A DNA stretch of 64,000 nt from Flavobacterium sp. (lineage in GTDB: Bacteria; Bacteroidota; Bacteroidia; Flavobacteriales; Flavobacteriaceae): the NCBI GenBank assembly GCA_015234525.1, contig JADGMX010000020.1, positions 62,001-126,000 on the forward strand. The letters are read 5' to 3'. A program made the translations under genes and the position numbers. Shown in pieces: positions 8,607 through 17,516 of this stretch (position 1 is its first letter; every line of letters begins with the position of its first letter). Under the pieces are notes generated by a model that saw only the letters and a list, made by a program, of their open reading frames with translations, did no database searches and was not told where the DNA came from.

Positions 8607-9554
8607 CTAGTATAAACATGCCTTATCCGAAAATTGTGTTCCGTTTAAAATCTCGGTGACGCTCATTCGCCTTTTTCCCGGAAATTGCATCGATCGCAAG
8701 TCTAAAAACCCATCAATCGTTGCTGCTCTAAGCGTCTTGCCTTCTCTAATAACTTGGCCGGGCTTGTATTCGTGCGATGATTGCTCGAATTTTGCTTCGT
8801 AGATTTTTACCGCCACTTCACCGCTTTCGTCTTCAAAATTGCTCCACGCCGCAGGATATGGCGAGAGACCGCGAATCAAATTGAAAATTTCCATCCCGCT
8901 TTTTTGCCAGTTAATTTTGCAATTTTCACGGTTGAGTTTGTATGCTGTTTTGAGTTCGCCACCTTCGGGTTGGACTGTCGGAGTCGCATTGTTATTTTCG
9001 ATCAGCAACAAAGTTTCAATTACCGCCAATTTCCCCAAATCAAGCAGCCGGTCGTGTAATTGGCCAACATTTTCATCATTGCCAATCTCGGCTTCTTTGT
9101 GAAGTATCATTGCGCCGGTGTCAATTTTGTCGTCAATAAAGAAGGTCGTCACACCGGTTTTATTTTCGCCGTTTATGATCGCCCAATTGATCGGTGCCGC
9201 GCCCCGATAGTGGGGCAATAGCGACGCATGAAGGTTAAAGGTCCCGAATTTCGGCATTTCCCACACTGCTTTCGGTAGCATTCTGAAGGCTACAACCACC
9301 TGCAAATTTGCGTTCAACCCGCGCAATTCGGTTAAAAATTCTTCGTCCTTTAGATTTGTAGGCTGTAGAATTTTTAGGTTTTTTTCAAGGGCATATTCTT
9401 TTACAGCCGAATATTTAATCTTCTGACCTCGGCCAGCGGGTTTATCAGGAGCCGTAATGACAGCTGCAACATCATAGCCCTTCGTAATGATGGCGTCGAG
9501 AATTCCGGATGCAAATTCCGGGGTTCCCATAAATACGATTCGAAGTGATTCCAT
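8607..9554 (-). CDS. fmt: Methionyl-tRNA formyltransferase
   Basis: The 315-residue enzyme transfers a formyl group from 10-formyl-THF to initiator Met-tRNA. The N-terminal Rossmann-like half begins RIVFMGTPEFASGIL and includes TAPDKPAGRGQ. The catalytic region has FNLHASLLPHYRGAAPINWAI and IDTGAMI, covering the family's Asn-His-Asp triad. The C-terminal OB-like domain carries GLSPYPAAW. The start codon overlaps the recQ stop codon by one base (TAATG), which suggests translational coupling with recQ. Confidence 0.97.
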   Translation of the reverse strand: MESLRIVFMGTPEFASGILDAIITKGYDVAAVITAPDKPAGRGQKIKYSAVKEYALEKNLKILQPTNLKDEEFLTELRGLNANLQVVVAFRMLPKAVWEMPKFGTFNLHASLLPHYRGAAPINWAIINGENKTGVTTFFIDDKIDTGAMILHKEAEIGNDENVGQLHDRLLDLGKLAVIETLLLIENNNATPTVQPEGGELKTAYKLNRENCKINWQKSGMEIFNLIRGLSPYPAAWSNFEDESGEVAVKIYEAKFEQSSHEYKPGQVIREGKTLRAATIDGFLDLRSMQFPGKRRMSVTEILNGTQFSDKACLY

Positions 9555-11449
9555 TATTTTTTTATCGTGTATTTGTTATTTGGTTTGATCATAATTATAT
9601 CATTCTCGAGCATTTCGCTTAACGCAGATAATACTTCGTCCTGCGATTGAGGTAGTTCGGTTTGGATTTCACGCGAGCTCATATCCGCCCGATTCAACAG
9701 GATGCGTATTTCTTCTGAAACTGATTTGCCTGCGGATGCCGACTTTCTGCTGATGCAATACGAGCAGATTCCACACGGATCTGTCTTTTGTTCACCGAAA
9801 TAAGCGCTGATTTGAATGCTTCTGCAAATTTTGTCGTTGTTCACATATTCTAAAACCGCGTGAAGCCTGTCTTTTTTAAGTTTATTCTGAATTTCTAAAT
9901 ATCTGACCACACGATTTATCGATCGCTCGTCTTCGCGAATCTCGTTAAAAGTAATGGACGTGTCGTTGTTTTGACCCTCGAGTGAAATTATATCTTGCGA
10001 TTTTAATTTATCGAGTAGTTTTTCGATTTGCTTTTCATCTGATCCTGATTTTTTAGCGATAAGCGGAAGATTTAAGGCAACTTTTTGATCGTAAATTCCG
10101 GGATACGTGCGCAAAATTGTCAGCAAAATGTCTTCCTCCGATGGATTAAGGCTGATATATCGAATAACTTCCTTCGATTCGATCAGGAATTGCATTTCGA
10201 GCTTTTGGGAGAATTCGGCCGAAAGACTGACGACCCCCTGATTGTCTAAAAACTGTAAGGCATTGTAGGTGTTAAGCGGCGGAAATTTATAGGTGAGACA
10301 AAACTGCTTCATATTTAACGAGTGTGTTTGGTCGATTCCTTCGCCGTAACCGATTTGTAGATAATTGCACAGTTTTTTATAAACCTTGGTCAAAAATTCT
10401 TTATCGGGAAGTGATGCGATAAATTGATTTTCAGCCATTTGATAATCCGAGGGGCTATTCAGCAAAATGGCGTATGATTTTTCGCCGTTTCTGCCTGCAC
10501 GTCCTGCTTCCTGATAATAATTTTCGAGATTTTCAGGCAGCTGAACGTGAATGACGGTTTTTACTTCGGCTTTGTCGATTCCCATTCCGAAGGCGTTGGT
10601 TGCAACCATTACCTGCGTGGATCCGTCCATCCAATTTTTCATTGACTTCTCTTTTTCTCTAGTCGAAAGTCCGCCGTGGTAATATCCCGCTGTGAAGCCC
10701 ATTGCCTGAAGTTGGTTGGAAATTTCGAGGCAAGATCTACGGTTTCGGACATAGATGATCGAGGATTGCGGATTTTTCTTTAGGATTTGCGAGATCCTAA
10801 AAAGTTTGTCCTCGACCGGAAAAACCATGTATGCGAGGTTACTTCTTGAGAACGACTTCCGGAAAATTTGCGGCGAATGAAGTTCGAGTTGTTTGATGAT
10901 ATCGGTCTGAACTTCCGGTGTTGCTGAGGCCGTAAGGGCAAGAAACGGCACTTTTGGGAAATGCGTTTTTAGCGCTGATATTTTTAAATACGCAGGTCGG
11001 AAATCGTGTCCCCACTGAGAAACGCAATGCGCCTCGTCGATGGCAATTAAATTGATGGGGAGCGCTTTTATTCGGTCCAGGATCCAGTCAGATTGGAGTC
11101 GTTCAGGAGACAGGTAGAGAAACTTGTAATTGCCAAACATGCAGTTATCGAGCAACTGATTGGTTTCATCCGGAGAAATTCCGCCGGTAAGCGCAATTGC
11201 TTTAATATTGCGTTTCTCGAGGTTTTGCACCTGATCTTTCATCAGTGCGATAAGTGGCGAGATGACAAGACATATTCCGTCTTTCATCATGGCGGGAACC
11301 TGAAAGCAAATCGATTTTCCGCCGCCGGTTGGCATCAGGGCAAAGGTGTCGTGACCTTCAAGAACAGCAGTGATAATTTCGTGTTGAGGCTCACGGAAAG
11401 TTGTGAAATTCCAGTGACGTGATAAAATCTCTGCTGCAGTCTTACTCAT
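9554..11449 (-). CDS. recQ: ATP-dependent DNA helicase RecQ
   Basis: A superfamily 2 3'-5' DNA helicase of 631 residues. Motif I is PTGGGKSICFQ, motif II is DEAHCVSQWGHDFRP, motif III is ALTASAT, and motif VI is QEAGRAGRNGE. A zinc-binding RQC segment (CRSIQISAYF, then CGICSYC) and a winged-helix-like end follow. Only about 65 residues come after the zinc cysteines, so a C-terminal HRDC domain like that of E. coli RecQ appears to be missing. It acts in recombination and fork repair. It lies in an ATPase-recQ-fmt run with overlapping ends (8 bases and 1 base). Confidence 0.96.
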   Translation of the reverse strand: MSKTAAEILSRHWNFTTFREPQHEIITAVLEGHDTFALMPTGGGKSICFQVPAMMKDGICLVISPLIALMKDQVQNLEKRNIKAIALTGGISPDETNQLLDNCMFGNYKFLYLSPERLQSDWILDRIKALPINLIAIDEAHCVSQWGHDFRPAYLKISALKTHFPKVPFLALTASATPEVQTDIIKQLELHSPQIFRKSFSRSNLAYMVFPVEDKLFRISQILKKNPQSSIIYVRNRRSCLEISNQLQAMGFTAGYYHGGLSTREKEKSMKNWMDGSTQVMVATNAFGMGIDKAEVKTVIHVQLPENLENYYQEAGRAGRNGEKSYAILLNSPSDYQMAENQFIASLPDKEFLTKVYKKLCNYLQIGYGEGIDQTHSLNMKQFCLTYKFPPLNTYNALQFLDNQGVVSLSAEFSQKLEMQFLIESKEVIRYISLNPSEEDILLTILRTYPGIYDQKVALNLPLIAKKSGSDEKQIEKLLDKLKSQDIISLEGQNNDTSITFNEIREDERSINRVVRYLEIQNKLKKDRLHAVLEYVNNDKICRSIQISAYFGEQKTDPCGICSYCISRKSASAGKSVSEEIRILLNRADMSSREIQTELPQSQDEVLSALSEMLENDIIMIKPNNKYTIKK

Positions 11450-11987
11450 TGGCCGAAAGTTGCCGTAAGATAAAAAGAATTCTCTGATTGATATCGGCTT
11501 TTGGAACTTCGATTAGTTCGTAGCCATAACTTGTATATGTTTCAGTCAGATGTTGATATAATAATGCTGATTGTTCGAAGGTTTCGTATCTTTCGTCGTC
11601 GCTGACATAAATTTCCTCCCAAGGCGGTAAAATAAAGATTTTCGAATACTTGTGTTGTTTGCATGCGTGATCGAATGCGGGAGGGTAGCTATCGCCGATG
11701 TAATGCATATAGGCGAGGACATCGGGAATTCCGCGGTCGAGAAACACCGTTTGATGCGGTTCTTCAAGCGCTTGCTCGTATTGCTTTTTTCGTCCGTTGA
11801 GAAGTAGCTCGCTAAACAAAAGAGGTTGTTCGAGAAATAATTGGTCGATGCCTTGTTTGCGTGCTTCGGTGATGACTTCGCGGGAAATCTCGGGATAGCA
11901 ACAATATCCGCGGTGTTTCAGTTCTTCGATGAGTGTTGTCTTTCCGCTGCCGGGGCCGCCGATGATGACGATGATTTGTTTCTGCAC
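11442..11987 (-). CDS. Small P-loop ATPase (AAA_28 / NadR kinase-like)
   Basis: The protein has a Walker A motif GGPGSGKTT close to its start, the YPEISREVI stretch, an FLDRGIPD segment and a KIFILPPWEEIY segment. This is the pattern of the AAA_28 group, related to the kinase part of NadR. Substrate unknown. The frame opens at an ATG at 12029, but a TAAATTTG -7 box at 12005-12012 lies inside that extension, so the GTG at 11987 (181 residues, VQKQIIVIIGG) is the likelier start. The stop overlaps the recQ start by 8 bases. The start choice is inference. Confidence 0.75.
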   Translation of the reverse strand: MQKQIIVIIGGPGSGKTTLIEELKHRGYCCYPEISREVITEARKQGIDQLFLEQPLLFSELLLNGRKKQYEQALEEPHQTVFLDRGIPDVLAYMHYIGDSYPPAFDHACKQHKYSKIFILPPWEEIYVSDDERYETFEQSALLYQHLTETYTSYGYELIEVPKADINQRILFILRQLSANE

Positions 11988-12004
11988 AAAATAGTAATAA
12001 AGTG

Positions 12005-12012
12005 CAAATTTA
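12005..12012 (-). promoter_or_regulatory. -7 box (TAAATTTG) for the ATPase-recQ-fmt run
   Basis: A perfect TAnnTTTG on the minus strand, 17 bases before the GTG start. A TTG occurs only 14 bases upstream, so the -33 element is weak or absent. Confidence 0.5.
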
Positions 12013-12148
12013 GATAAAACATTTCGCAATTCGCAGCGTTGAGAGGATGGAGTTAGCCCTGATCGCGCCGATATCCTTTTTTGATAAAAAAAGATAAAGG
12101 CAAGAGCAGGAAATAGCTCCTAAAAAAAAATAGTGAAAATCTATAACG

Positions 12149-12166
12149 TATATTTGTATAATTTTG
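12149..12166 (+). promoter_or_regulatory. Two overlapping-range -7 boxes before the DUF493 gene
   Basis: TATATTTG (12149-12156) and TAATTTTG (12159-12166) both fit TAnnTTTG. The second ends 4 bases before the ATG. Transcripts from either box would have a leader of a few bases or none. Confidence 0.5.
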
Positions 12167-12170
12167 CACG

Positions 12171-12455
12171 ATGAACAAGAAGACCGACGAATTTTTTGCC
12201 CGCCTAAAGGTTGAACTTGACAACAGCACGCAATGGCCGGCGGAATATCTTTTTAAATTTATAGTTCCCACAACTGAGGCAAATGTCAAGGAGGTGGAGA
12301 ACGCGTTTAACGGTTTAGGAGCGGTGATCAAGACGACCAAATCCAAGAACCAGACTTTTACCAGCGTTTCTATTAACGTTCAAATGGCAAGCGCCCAGGC
12401 GGTAGTTGACAAATACATTGAATTGTCGACCATCGAGGGCATCATTTCCCTTTAA
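12171..12455 (+). CDS. DUF493 family protein
   Basis: A small cytosolic protein of 94 residues that resembles the DUF493 (YbeD-like) family: an alpha/beta fold with WPAEYLFKFIVPTT, EVENAFNG and an end of TFTSVSINVQMASAQAVVDKYIEL. Family members have no settled function. It is the first gene of a tight three-gene run with DUF4290 (2-base gap) and murA (3-base gap). Confidence 0.88.
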   Translation: MNKKTDEFFARLKVELDNSTQWPAEYLFKFIVPTTEANVKEVENAFNGLGAVIKTTKSKNQTFTSVSINVQMASAQAVVDKYIELSTIEGIISL

Positions 12456-12457
12456 TT

Positions 12458-13171
12458 ATGACAGTAAAGTACGAGAAAGAGAATGCGAACGATGTGGTTT
12501 TTAACCTCGAATACAACGCAGAACGGCCACAGTTGATCATCCACGAGTATGGCCGCCATTTGCAGAAACTGATTGATCAGGTAGCGTCAATCGAGGATCG
12601 CAATGAGCGAAATAAAGCCGCGAAGTACGTTATTCAGATCATGGGTAGTATGAATCCGCATTTGCGCGATGTGCCCGATTTTCAGCATAAGTTGTGGGAT
12701 CAGATATTTATTATGTCTGATTTTAGACTGGACGTTGATTCGCCTTACCCGATTCCGTCGCGTGAAGTTTTACAGCTTAAGCCCGATGTTTTGCCATACC
12801 CGCAGAATTTCCCAAAGTACCGTTTTTATGGAAACAACATTAAATACATGATTGATGTTGCCAATAAATGGGAGGAAGGCGAAATGAAAAATGCGCTGAT
12901 TAAAGTGATCGCCAACCATATGAAAAAGTCATATTTGAGTTGGAACAAAGACACGGTAAAAGACGAGGTGATTTTTGAGCATTTGTATGAATTGTCAGAT
13001 GGTAAAATTAATTTGACCGCGAGCTCAGAGGAATTGCTGAACGTAACCGATTTGATGCGTACCAATAAGCGCCAATCAAATAAAATAATGCCATCGAACG
13101 GCAAGCCTAAAATTTCGAAAAATGGCAAACCCAATCCGATGCACAAGAACAACAACCGCAAACCACAGTAA
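12458..13171 (+). CDS. DUF4290 domain protein
   Basis: A soluble protein of 237 residues with the pattern of the Bacteroidota DUF4290 family, including YNAERPQLIIHEYGRHLQKL and VIQIMGSMNPHLRDV. The last 40 residues are basic and rich in Asn, Lys and Pro (KPKISKNGKPNPMHKNNNRK) and look disordered. It has no signal peptide. Its place directly before murA, three bases away, suggests co-translation and perhaps a link with peptidoglycan precursor synthesis; that link is inference from position only. Confidence 0.88.
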   Translation: MTVKYEKENANDVVFNLEYNAERPQLIIHEYGRHLQKLIDQVASIEDRNERNKAAKYVIQIMGSMNPHLRDVPDFQHKLWDQIFIMSDFRLDVDSPYPIPSREVLQLKPDVLPYPQNFPKYRFYGNNIKYMIDVANKWEEGEMKNALIKVIANHMKKSYLSWNKDTVKDEVIFEHLYELSDGKINLTASSEELLNVTDLMRTNKRQSNKIMPSNGKPKISKNGKPNPMHKNNNRKPQ

Positions 13172-13174
13172 TTA

Positions 13175-14485
13175 ATGGGAGTTTTTAAGATTGAAGGAGG
13201 GTTCCGATTAAAGGGAGAAATTACGCCCCAAGGTGCGAAGAACGAAGCTTTACAGATTTTGTGCGCAGTTTTGCTGACGCCTGAAAAAGTGACAATTTCG
13301 AATGTGCCTGATATTATCGACGTCAATAAGTTGATTAAACTTCTTGGAAATCTTGGAGTGAAAATCGAAAAGATCGAAAAGGGGACTTATACCTTTGAGG
13401 CCGATGATATAAATGTGGGTTATATTGAAAGTGAAGCTTTCAAAAAAGAAGGTGGTGCGCTTCGGGGATCGATTATGATCGTTGGACCGTTGCTCGCCCG
13501 ATTTGGCAAAGGCTACATTCCGAAACCTGGTGGCGACAAGATTGGTCGCCGAAGGTTGGATACGCACTTTGAAGGTTTTATAAATTTGGGAGCCAAGTTC
13601 AGATATAATCGGGAGGATCACTTTTATGGTGTTGAAGCGCCTGACGGACTTACCGGTGCCGACATGCTTCTTGACGAGGCGTCGGTTACGGGAACCGCAA
13701 ATATTGTGATGGCGGCGGTTTTGGCTAAAGGCAAGACGCAGATTTACAATGCGGCCTGCGAACCATATTTGCAGCAACTTTGCCGCATGTTGAACTCGAT
13801 GGGTGCAAATATCACCGGAGTTGGATCAAATTTATTGACGATTGAAGGTGTCGAAAAACTTGGTGGTTGTGAACACCGGATTTTGCCTGATATGATTGAG
13901 ATCGGTTCGTGGATTGGACTTGCTGCAATGACGCGAAGCGAAATAACGATTAAGAATGTGAGTTGGGATAATTTGGGGGTGATTCCAAATACGTTTCGCA
14001 AACTCGGAATTACATTGGAAAAGCGCGGTGATGACATTTACATTCCGACGCATGAATCATACGAAATCAGGACCGATATTGACGGTTCAATCCTGACGGT
14101 TGCCGATGCGCCATGGCCGGGATTTACGCCGGATCTCTTGAGCATCGTCTTAGTTGTAGCAACACAAGCGCAAGGTGATGTGTTGATTCACCAAAAAATG
14201 TTTGAAAGCCGTTTGTTCTTCGTGGACAAACTAATCGATATGGGCGCCAAAATCATGCTTTGCGATCCGCATCGGGCGGTGGTTATGGGACATGATTTTA
14301 AATCGCAGCTCAAGGCAACTACAATGTCGTCGCCTGATATCAGAGCGGGCATTTCACTATTGATTGCTGCGCTTTCTGCAAAAGGGACGAGCACCATTCA
14401 AAATATTGAACAAATCGACCGTGGTTACGAAAACATAGACGAGCGCTTAAGGGCACTTGGAGCCAGAATCGTTCGCGAAGACTAG
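13175..14485 (+). CDS. murA: UDP-N-acetylglucosamine 1-carboxyvinyltransferase with Asp at the fosfomycin site
   Basis: MurA transfers enolpyruvate from PEP to UDP-GlcNAc, the first committed step of peptidoglycan synthesis. The 436 residues span both halves of the EPSP-synthase-like fold. KNEAL near residue 22 supplies the catalytic Lys, and GGALRGSI lies at 93-100. The active-site loop reads KPGGDKIGRRRLDTHFEGF. The position of the usual Cys (Cys115 in E. coli, within GGCAIG) is Asp121 here (GAC at 13535-13537). MurA enzymes with Asp at this site remain active and are not alkylated by fosfomycin. Last gene of the DUF493-DUF4290-murA run. Confidence 0.97.
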   Translation: MGVFKIEGGFRLKGEITPQGAKNEALQILCAVLLTPEKVTISNVPDIIDVNKLIKLLGNLGVKIEKIEKGTYTFEADDINVGYIESEAFKKEGGALRGSIMIVGPLLARFGKGYIPKPGGDKIGRRRLDTHFEGFINLGAKFRYNREDHFYGVEAPDGLTGADMLLDEASVTGTANIVMAAVLAKGKTQIYNAACEPYLQQLCRMLNSMGANITGVGSNLLTIEGVEKLGGCEHRILPDMIEIGSWIGLAAMTRSEITIKNVSWDNLGVIPNTFRKLGITLEKRGDDIYIPTHESYEIRTDIDGSILTVADAPWPGFTPDLLSIVLVVATQAQGDVLIHQKMFESRLFFVDKLIDMGAKIMLCDPHRAVVMGHDFKSQLKATTMSSPDIRAGISLLIAALSAKGTSTIQNIEQIDRGYENIDERLRALGARIVRED

Positions 14486-14503
14486 TTTGTAATGAATTTA
14501 TAG

Positions 14504-14531
14504 AAATCCGGTTTATAGCCGGATTTTTTTG
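14504..14531 (+). terminator. Terminator of the murA operon
   Basis: The stem AAATCCGG / CCGGATTT with a TTTATAG-type loop is followed by a T run. It ends two bases before the stop codon of the convergent gene. Confidence 0.88.
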
Positions 14532-14532
14532 T

Positions 14533-17007
14533 TTAATTGAGAATGTTCAGGAATTTGAGTCCGAAGACCACTCCATCAGTCTGAAAGCCGCTTTGATACG
14601 ATCGCACGTAATCGATCCTAAAGAATCGCACTTTTCCAAAACCAAGATTGTCGAGTCCGACGCTCGCCTCTGAATATGGTTTCTGATTTGGAAGTGTCAG
14701 GTTGTGAAATCCAATCACGAGATTTGCCCGCAACAAATTGACCAGCGGAATTTTGTTTGTAAAATAGCCATCATCTGAATATTCGAAATGGGCTTCAGTA
14801 TATTCCTGATTGGTACTGGCTACATAATAAGGTAACAGGTTGAAGACGTTGAGGTAGCGATCGCTCTGGCCGATATGTGTTTGGTTTCCGTTAAAATGTT
14901 TGTAATCCACGAAAGTGATATCGTCGGCATTAAAAAATTTACCCGCCTTAATGTTCATCCCAACCGTACCTTTATTTTTGAGATCGATATCGTAGGTCAG
15001 TCGGGCTTCGGCTTGCGAATAATCATAATCTTTTTCCGATCCGCCAAAACCTTGAATGTATTTAAGATAAATTACGGGAAAGTTGTTGTTTGGAATATTG
15101 ATTTTACCATCAGGACGCGACCAATACTGTTGACCAAAACTAATTCTGGCCTCAACTGAGGCTTGAAAAAGCGAGTGTGTATCGAAGAATGGCGTCGTGA
15201 AATCGTTTGGCGCAAGCGGATTATTTGACGTGTACCCACGATCGTTCCTGATGATTGATTCCTCGGTATTGTTAAAAAGTTGCTTGCGTCGTGAATATTC
15301 AACCTGACCGTTAATGACAAGACCATTTGCGACTTCTTCGGCGTAATTTATTTTAGCGAAGGTACGGTCGTAAAGTTTCATGTAGTTATTCTTGAAGAAT
15401 GCGGTTGCAATTCCATTTACGATCCGGCTGATTGGATTTTCAGGATTAAATTGCAAAATGCTGCTTCCACCGGCAAGTGTTAGCTGAAGATCTGAAACAT
15501 TATTGAATTTTCTGGTGATATAACCGCTGATTCGAAACCGATCTTCGGCAATTCCGTAGTTAAAATCGGTTCCGATGGTAGTGAAACTCTGCTTTTCAGG
15601 ATTGCGTTTGGTGTAGGAAAGTCCACTACCCGCATTGTAACCCTGAACCGTATTAAAACTGGTTGTGGTCAGAATTCCATCATAACGCCAATATTCATTT
15701 TCGAAAGAATTGCTAAACGTATAACCGGTCACAATGTCGAGCACTTTAAATTTATTGCTGCGGCGATCGATTGAGTCGAGGAATTGTTTGGTTTTGCGTC
15801 TGATTTGAAGTGCGTCTTTTTTCTTGTAATCTGTTGATTCTTCAATGGTCAGCGGAATAGGCCGTTTCGCATTCCAATAATCTTCAGGTTTTTTATTTGC
15901 ATCAGAATCGAACGAAAGAACTTCAGGACCGAAATCTTTCTTTGTCAGATTGGGTTCGAAATTATAATTTGAGTAAACGTACGTAAACCTACCTGAAAAC
16001 TCGATGCTCAGGATGCCGGCTTCAAAATCAAGAACCTGACTGTTTTTTGCCCAAAATTGGGTGTTTTTGTTATAGCTGAAATTTTGTTTGAGGCTGAGCG
16101 ATTCTATGGCGTTGGTTTCTATTTGTGAACCTTTAATCCGCAAGTCGACAGCATAAAGCGCCCAACTATTCTCAACGATGTATATATAACCGTTAAAAGC
16201 AGGTTCGGATTCGCGTTTTGGCGTGACGCGGATTTTGTTGATTTGATGGAGATCGTCGTCGAAAAACGTGCCTTCGAGTTTGTAGTTGTAGTAATTGAAT
16301 GCGTTGGATGCAATCGGCGAAATAACGCTCACGGCAAATGGAAGATAGTTTTGATAAAAGTCGAAATTGGCGGATGCGGCGTTATTAAAACTAAAGCCAT
16401 TATCACTACCGCTTACCCGGGAAGCAATGATGGTTTCCTTGAATTTATCGGGTTTGCTGTATTGAATTTTCGAAACGGTTTCAGACAGATAAAGTATTCC
16501 GGAGCGACTCGAATCGACGATTTGTTCCAATAATTCGATTTTTTGACCGAGGAACCGACGTGGCGCATTTTTGATCCGAAACATTCCGCGCGAATAAAAA
16601 TCGGCTTTATAATTCGACATTTGCGAGCTATTCTCACCTCGTGCGGCGATGGCACTTTTGATAATAGCGTTTGCAGGGTTGTCTTTGCTACTGATCAAAA
16701 CCTCGTTTAGTGAGATGTTTTCTTCGGTCATTGCAATATCGATCGTATGTGGAAAACGCTCGATGGTTTGTTTGATCCGGACGGTTTTAAAACCAAGGTA
16801 TTGAAAAATGATCGTATATGAGCCGGCATCTTTCACATCGAGAACGTACTCGCCGTTGTCATTCGACGTTGTGCCGTTATAGGTGTTTTCGATTGTGATA
16901 TTTACAAATGGCAGCGGCTGCTGATTCTGATCTACGACGCGTCCGCGGATCTGCGATTGGGCTGCGATTGTAAAAAGGAACGTGCAAAGAATGAGAAGTT
17001 TATTCAT
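14533..17007 (-). CDS. DUF5686 outer-membrane protein with carboxypeptidase-like regulatory domain
   Basis: The 824-residue protein starts with a signal peptide (MNKLLILCTFLFTIAAQSQ). A CarboxypepD_reg-like beta-sandwich follows (about 20-95, RGRVVDQNQQPLPFVNITI ... DNGEYVLDV). The rest matches the DUF5686 family, predicted to form an outer-membrane beta-barrel, ending with FGLKFLNILN, which has the terminal hydrophobic pattern of barrel proteins. The N-terminal module is shared with SusC-type receptors, but no plug domain is visible. The cargo is unknown. It is followed upstream by aroQ on the same strand, 12 bases away. Confidence 0.88.
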   Translation of the reverse strand: MNKLLILCTFLFTIAAQSQIRGRVVDQNQQPLPFVNITIENTYNGTTSNDNGEYVLDVKDAGSYTIIFQYLGFKTVRIKQTIERFPHTIDIAMTEENISLNEVLISSKDNPANAIIKSAIAARGENSSQMSNYKADFYSRGMFRIKNAPRRFLGQKIELLEQIVDSSRSGILYLSETVSKIQYSKPDKFKETIIASRVSGSDNGFSFNNAASANFDFYQNYLPFAVSVISPIASNAFNYYNYKLEGTFFDDDLHQINKIRVTPKRESEPAFNGYIYIVENSWALYAVDLRIKGSQIETNAIESLSLKQNFSYNKNTQFWAKNSQVLDFEAGILSIEFSGRFTYVYSNYNFEPNLTKKDFGPEVLSFDSDANKKPEDYWNAKRPIPLTIEESTDYKKKDALQIRRKTKQFLDSIDRRSNKFKVLDIVTGYTFSNSFENEYWRYDGILTTTSFNTVQGYNAGSGLSYTKRNPEKQSFTTIGTDFNYGIAEDRFRISGYITRKFNNVSDLQLTLAGGSSILQFNPENPISRIVNGIATAFFKNNYMKLYDRTFAKINYAEEVANGLVINGQVEYSRRKQLFNNTEESIIRNDRGYTSNNPLAPNDFTTPFFDTHSLFQASVEARISFGQQYWSRPDGKINIPNNNFPVIYLKYIQGFGGSEKDYDYSQAEARLTYDIDLKNKGTVGMNIKAGKFFNADDITFVDYKHFNGNQTHIGQSDRYLNVFNLLPYYVASTNQEYTEAHFEYSDDGYFTNKIPLVNLLRANLVIGFHNLTLPNQKPYSEASVGLDNLGFGKVRFFRIDYVRSYQSGFQTDGVVFGLKFLNILN

Positions 17008-17019
17008 GGCGATGGCCGT

Positions 17020-17439
17020 CTATTTATTGATGAGAGAATGAACTGCTAATTCATAGCCTTTAAGTCCGAAACCGACTATAATTCCGCTGGCGTGTGGCGA
17101 GATAAACGATTGATGGCGGAAAGTTTCCCGCGAGTATATATTTGAGATATGAACTTCAATTACCGGCGCATTAATGGCAAGAATCGCGTCGCCAATACCA
17201 ACAGATGTGTGCGTATATGCCGCGGCGTTCAGGATTATTCCGTCAGATAAAAAACCCGACAATTGAATTTTGTTTATGATTTCGCCTTCGATATTACTCT
17301 GAAAATATTCGAATTCAATTTTAGGAAACTTGCTTTGAAGCGATATAAAGTAATCATTAAAAGAAGTCTGGCCGTAAATATCGGTCTCGCGTGTTCCGAG
17401 AAGGTTGAGGTTTGGGCCGTTTATAATTGTAATTTTCAT
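17020..17439 (-). CDS. aroQ: Type II 3-dehydroquinate dehydratase
   Basis: The enzyme dehydrates 3-dehydroquinate to 3-dehydroshikimate in the shikimate pathway. At 139 residues it has the type II size. It begins with INGPNLNLLGTRETDIYG, where the Asn and the flexible-loop Arg and Tyr are family residues, continues with LNAAAYTHTSVGIGDAI containing the conserved Asn and His region, and has VEVHISNIYSRETFRHQS and GFGLKGYELAV. The dodecameric cytosolic family is well defined. Confidence 0.97.
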   Translation of the reverse strand: MKITIINGPNLNLLGTRETDIYGQTSFNDYFISLQSKFPKIEFEYFQSNIEGEIINKIQLSGFLSDGIILNAAAYTHTSVGIGDAILAINAPVIEVHISNIYSRETFRHQSFISPHASGIIVGFGLKGYELAVHSLINK

Positions 17440-17465
17440 CAGATAGGAGGTAGGGTTTGAAATTT

Positions 17466-17497
17466 GAAAAAATAAGCCACCCGCTTGGATGGCTTAT
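17466..17497 (-). terminator. Terminator after the minus-strand outer-membrane gene
   Basis: On the minus strand the stem ATAAGCCA / TGGCTTAT is followed by a T run. It lies between the barrel gene at 17517 and aroQ, so aroQ probably has a separate promoter. Confidence 0.85.
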
Positions 17498-17516
17498 CAT
17501 TGTCTTTATTATAGAG

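Noticed and set aside
12053..12346. 97-residue ORF on the minus strand
   Set aside because: It is antisense to the DUF493 gene and lacks coding character.
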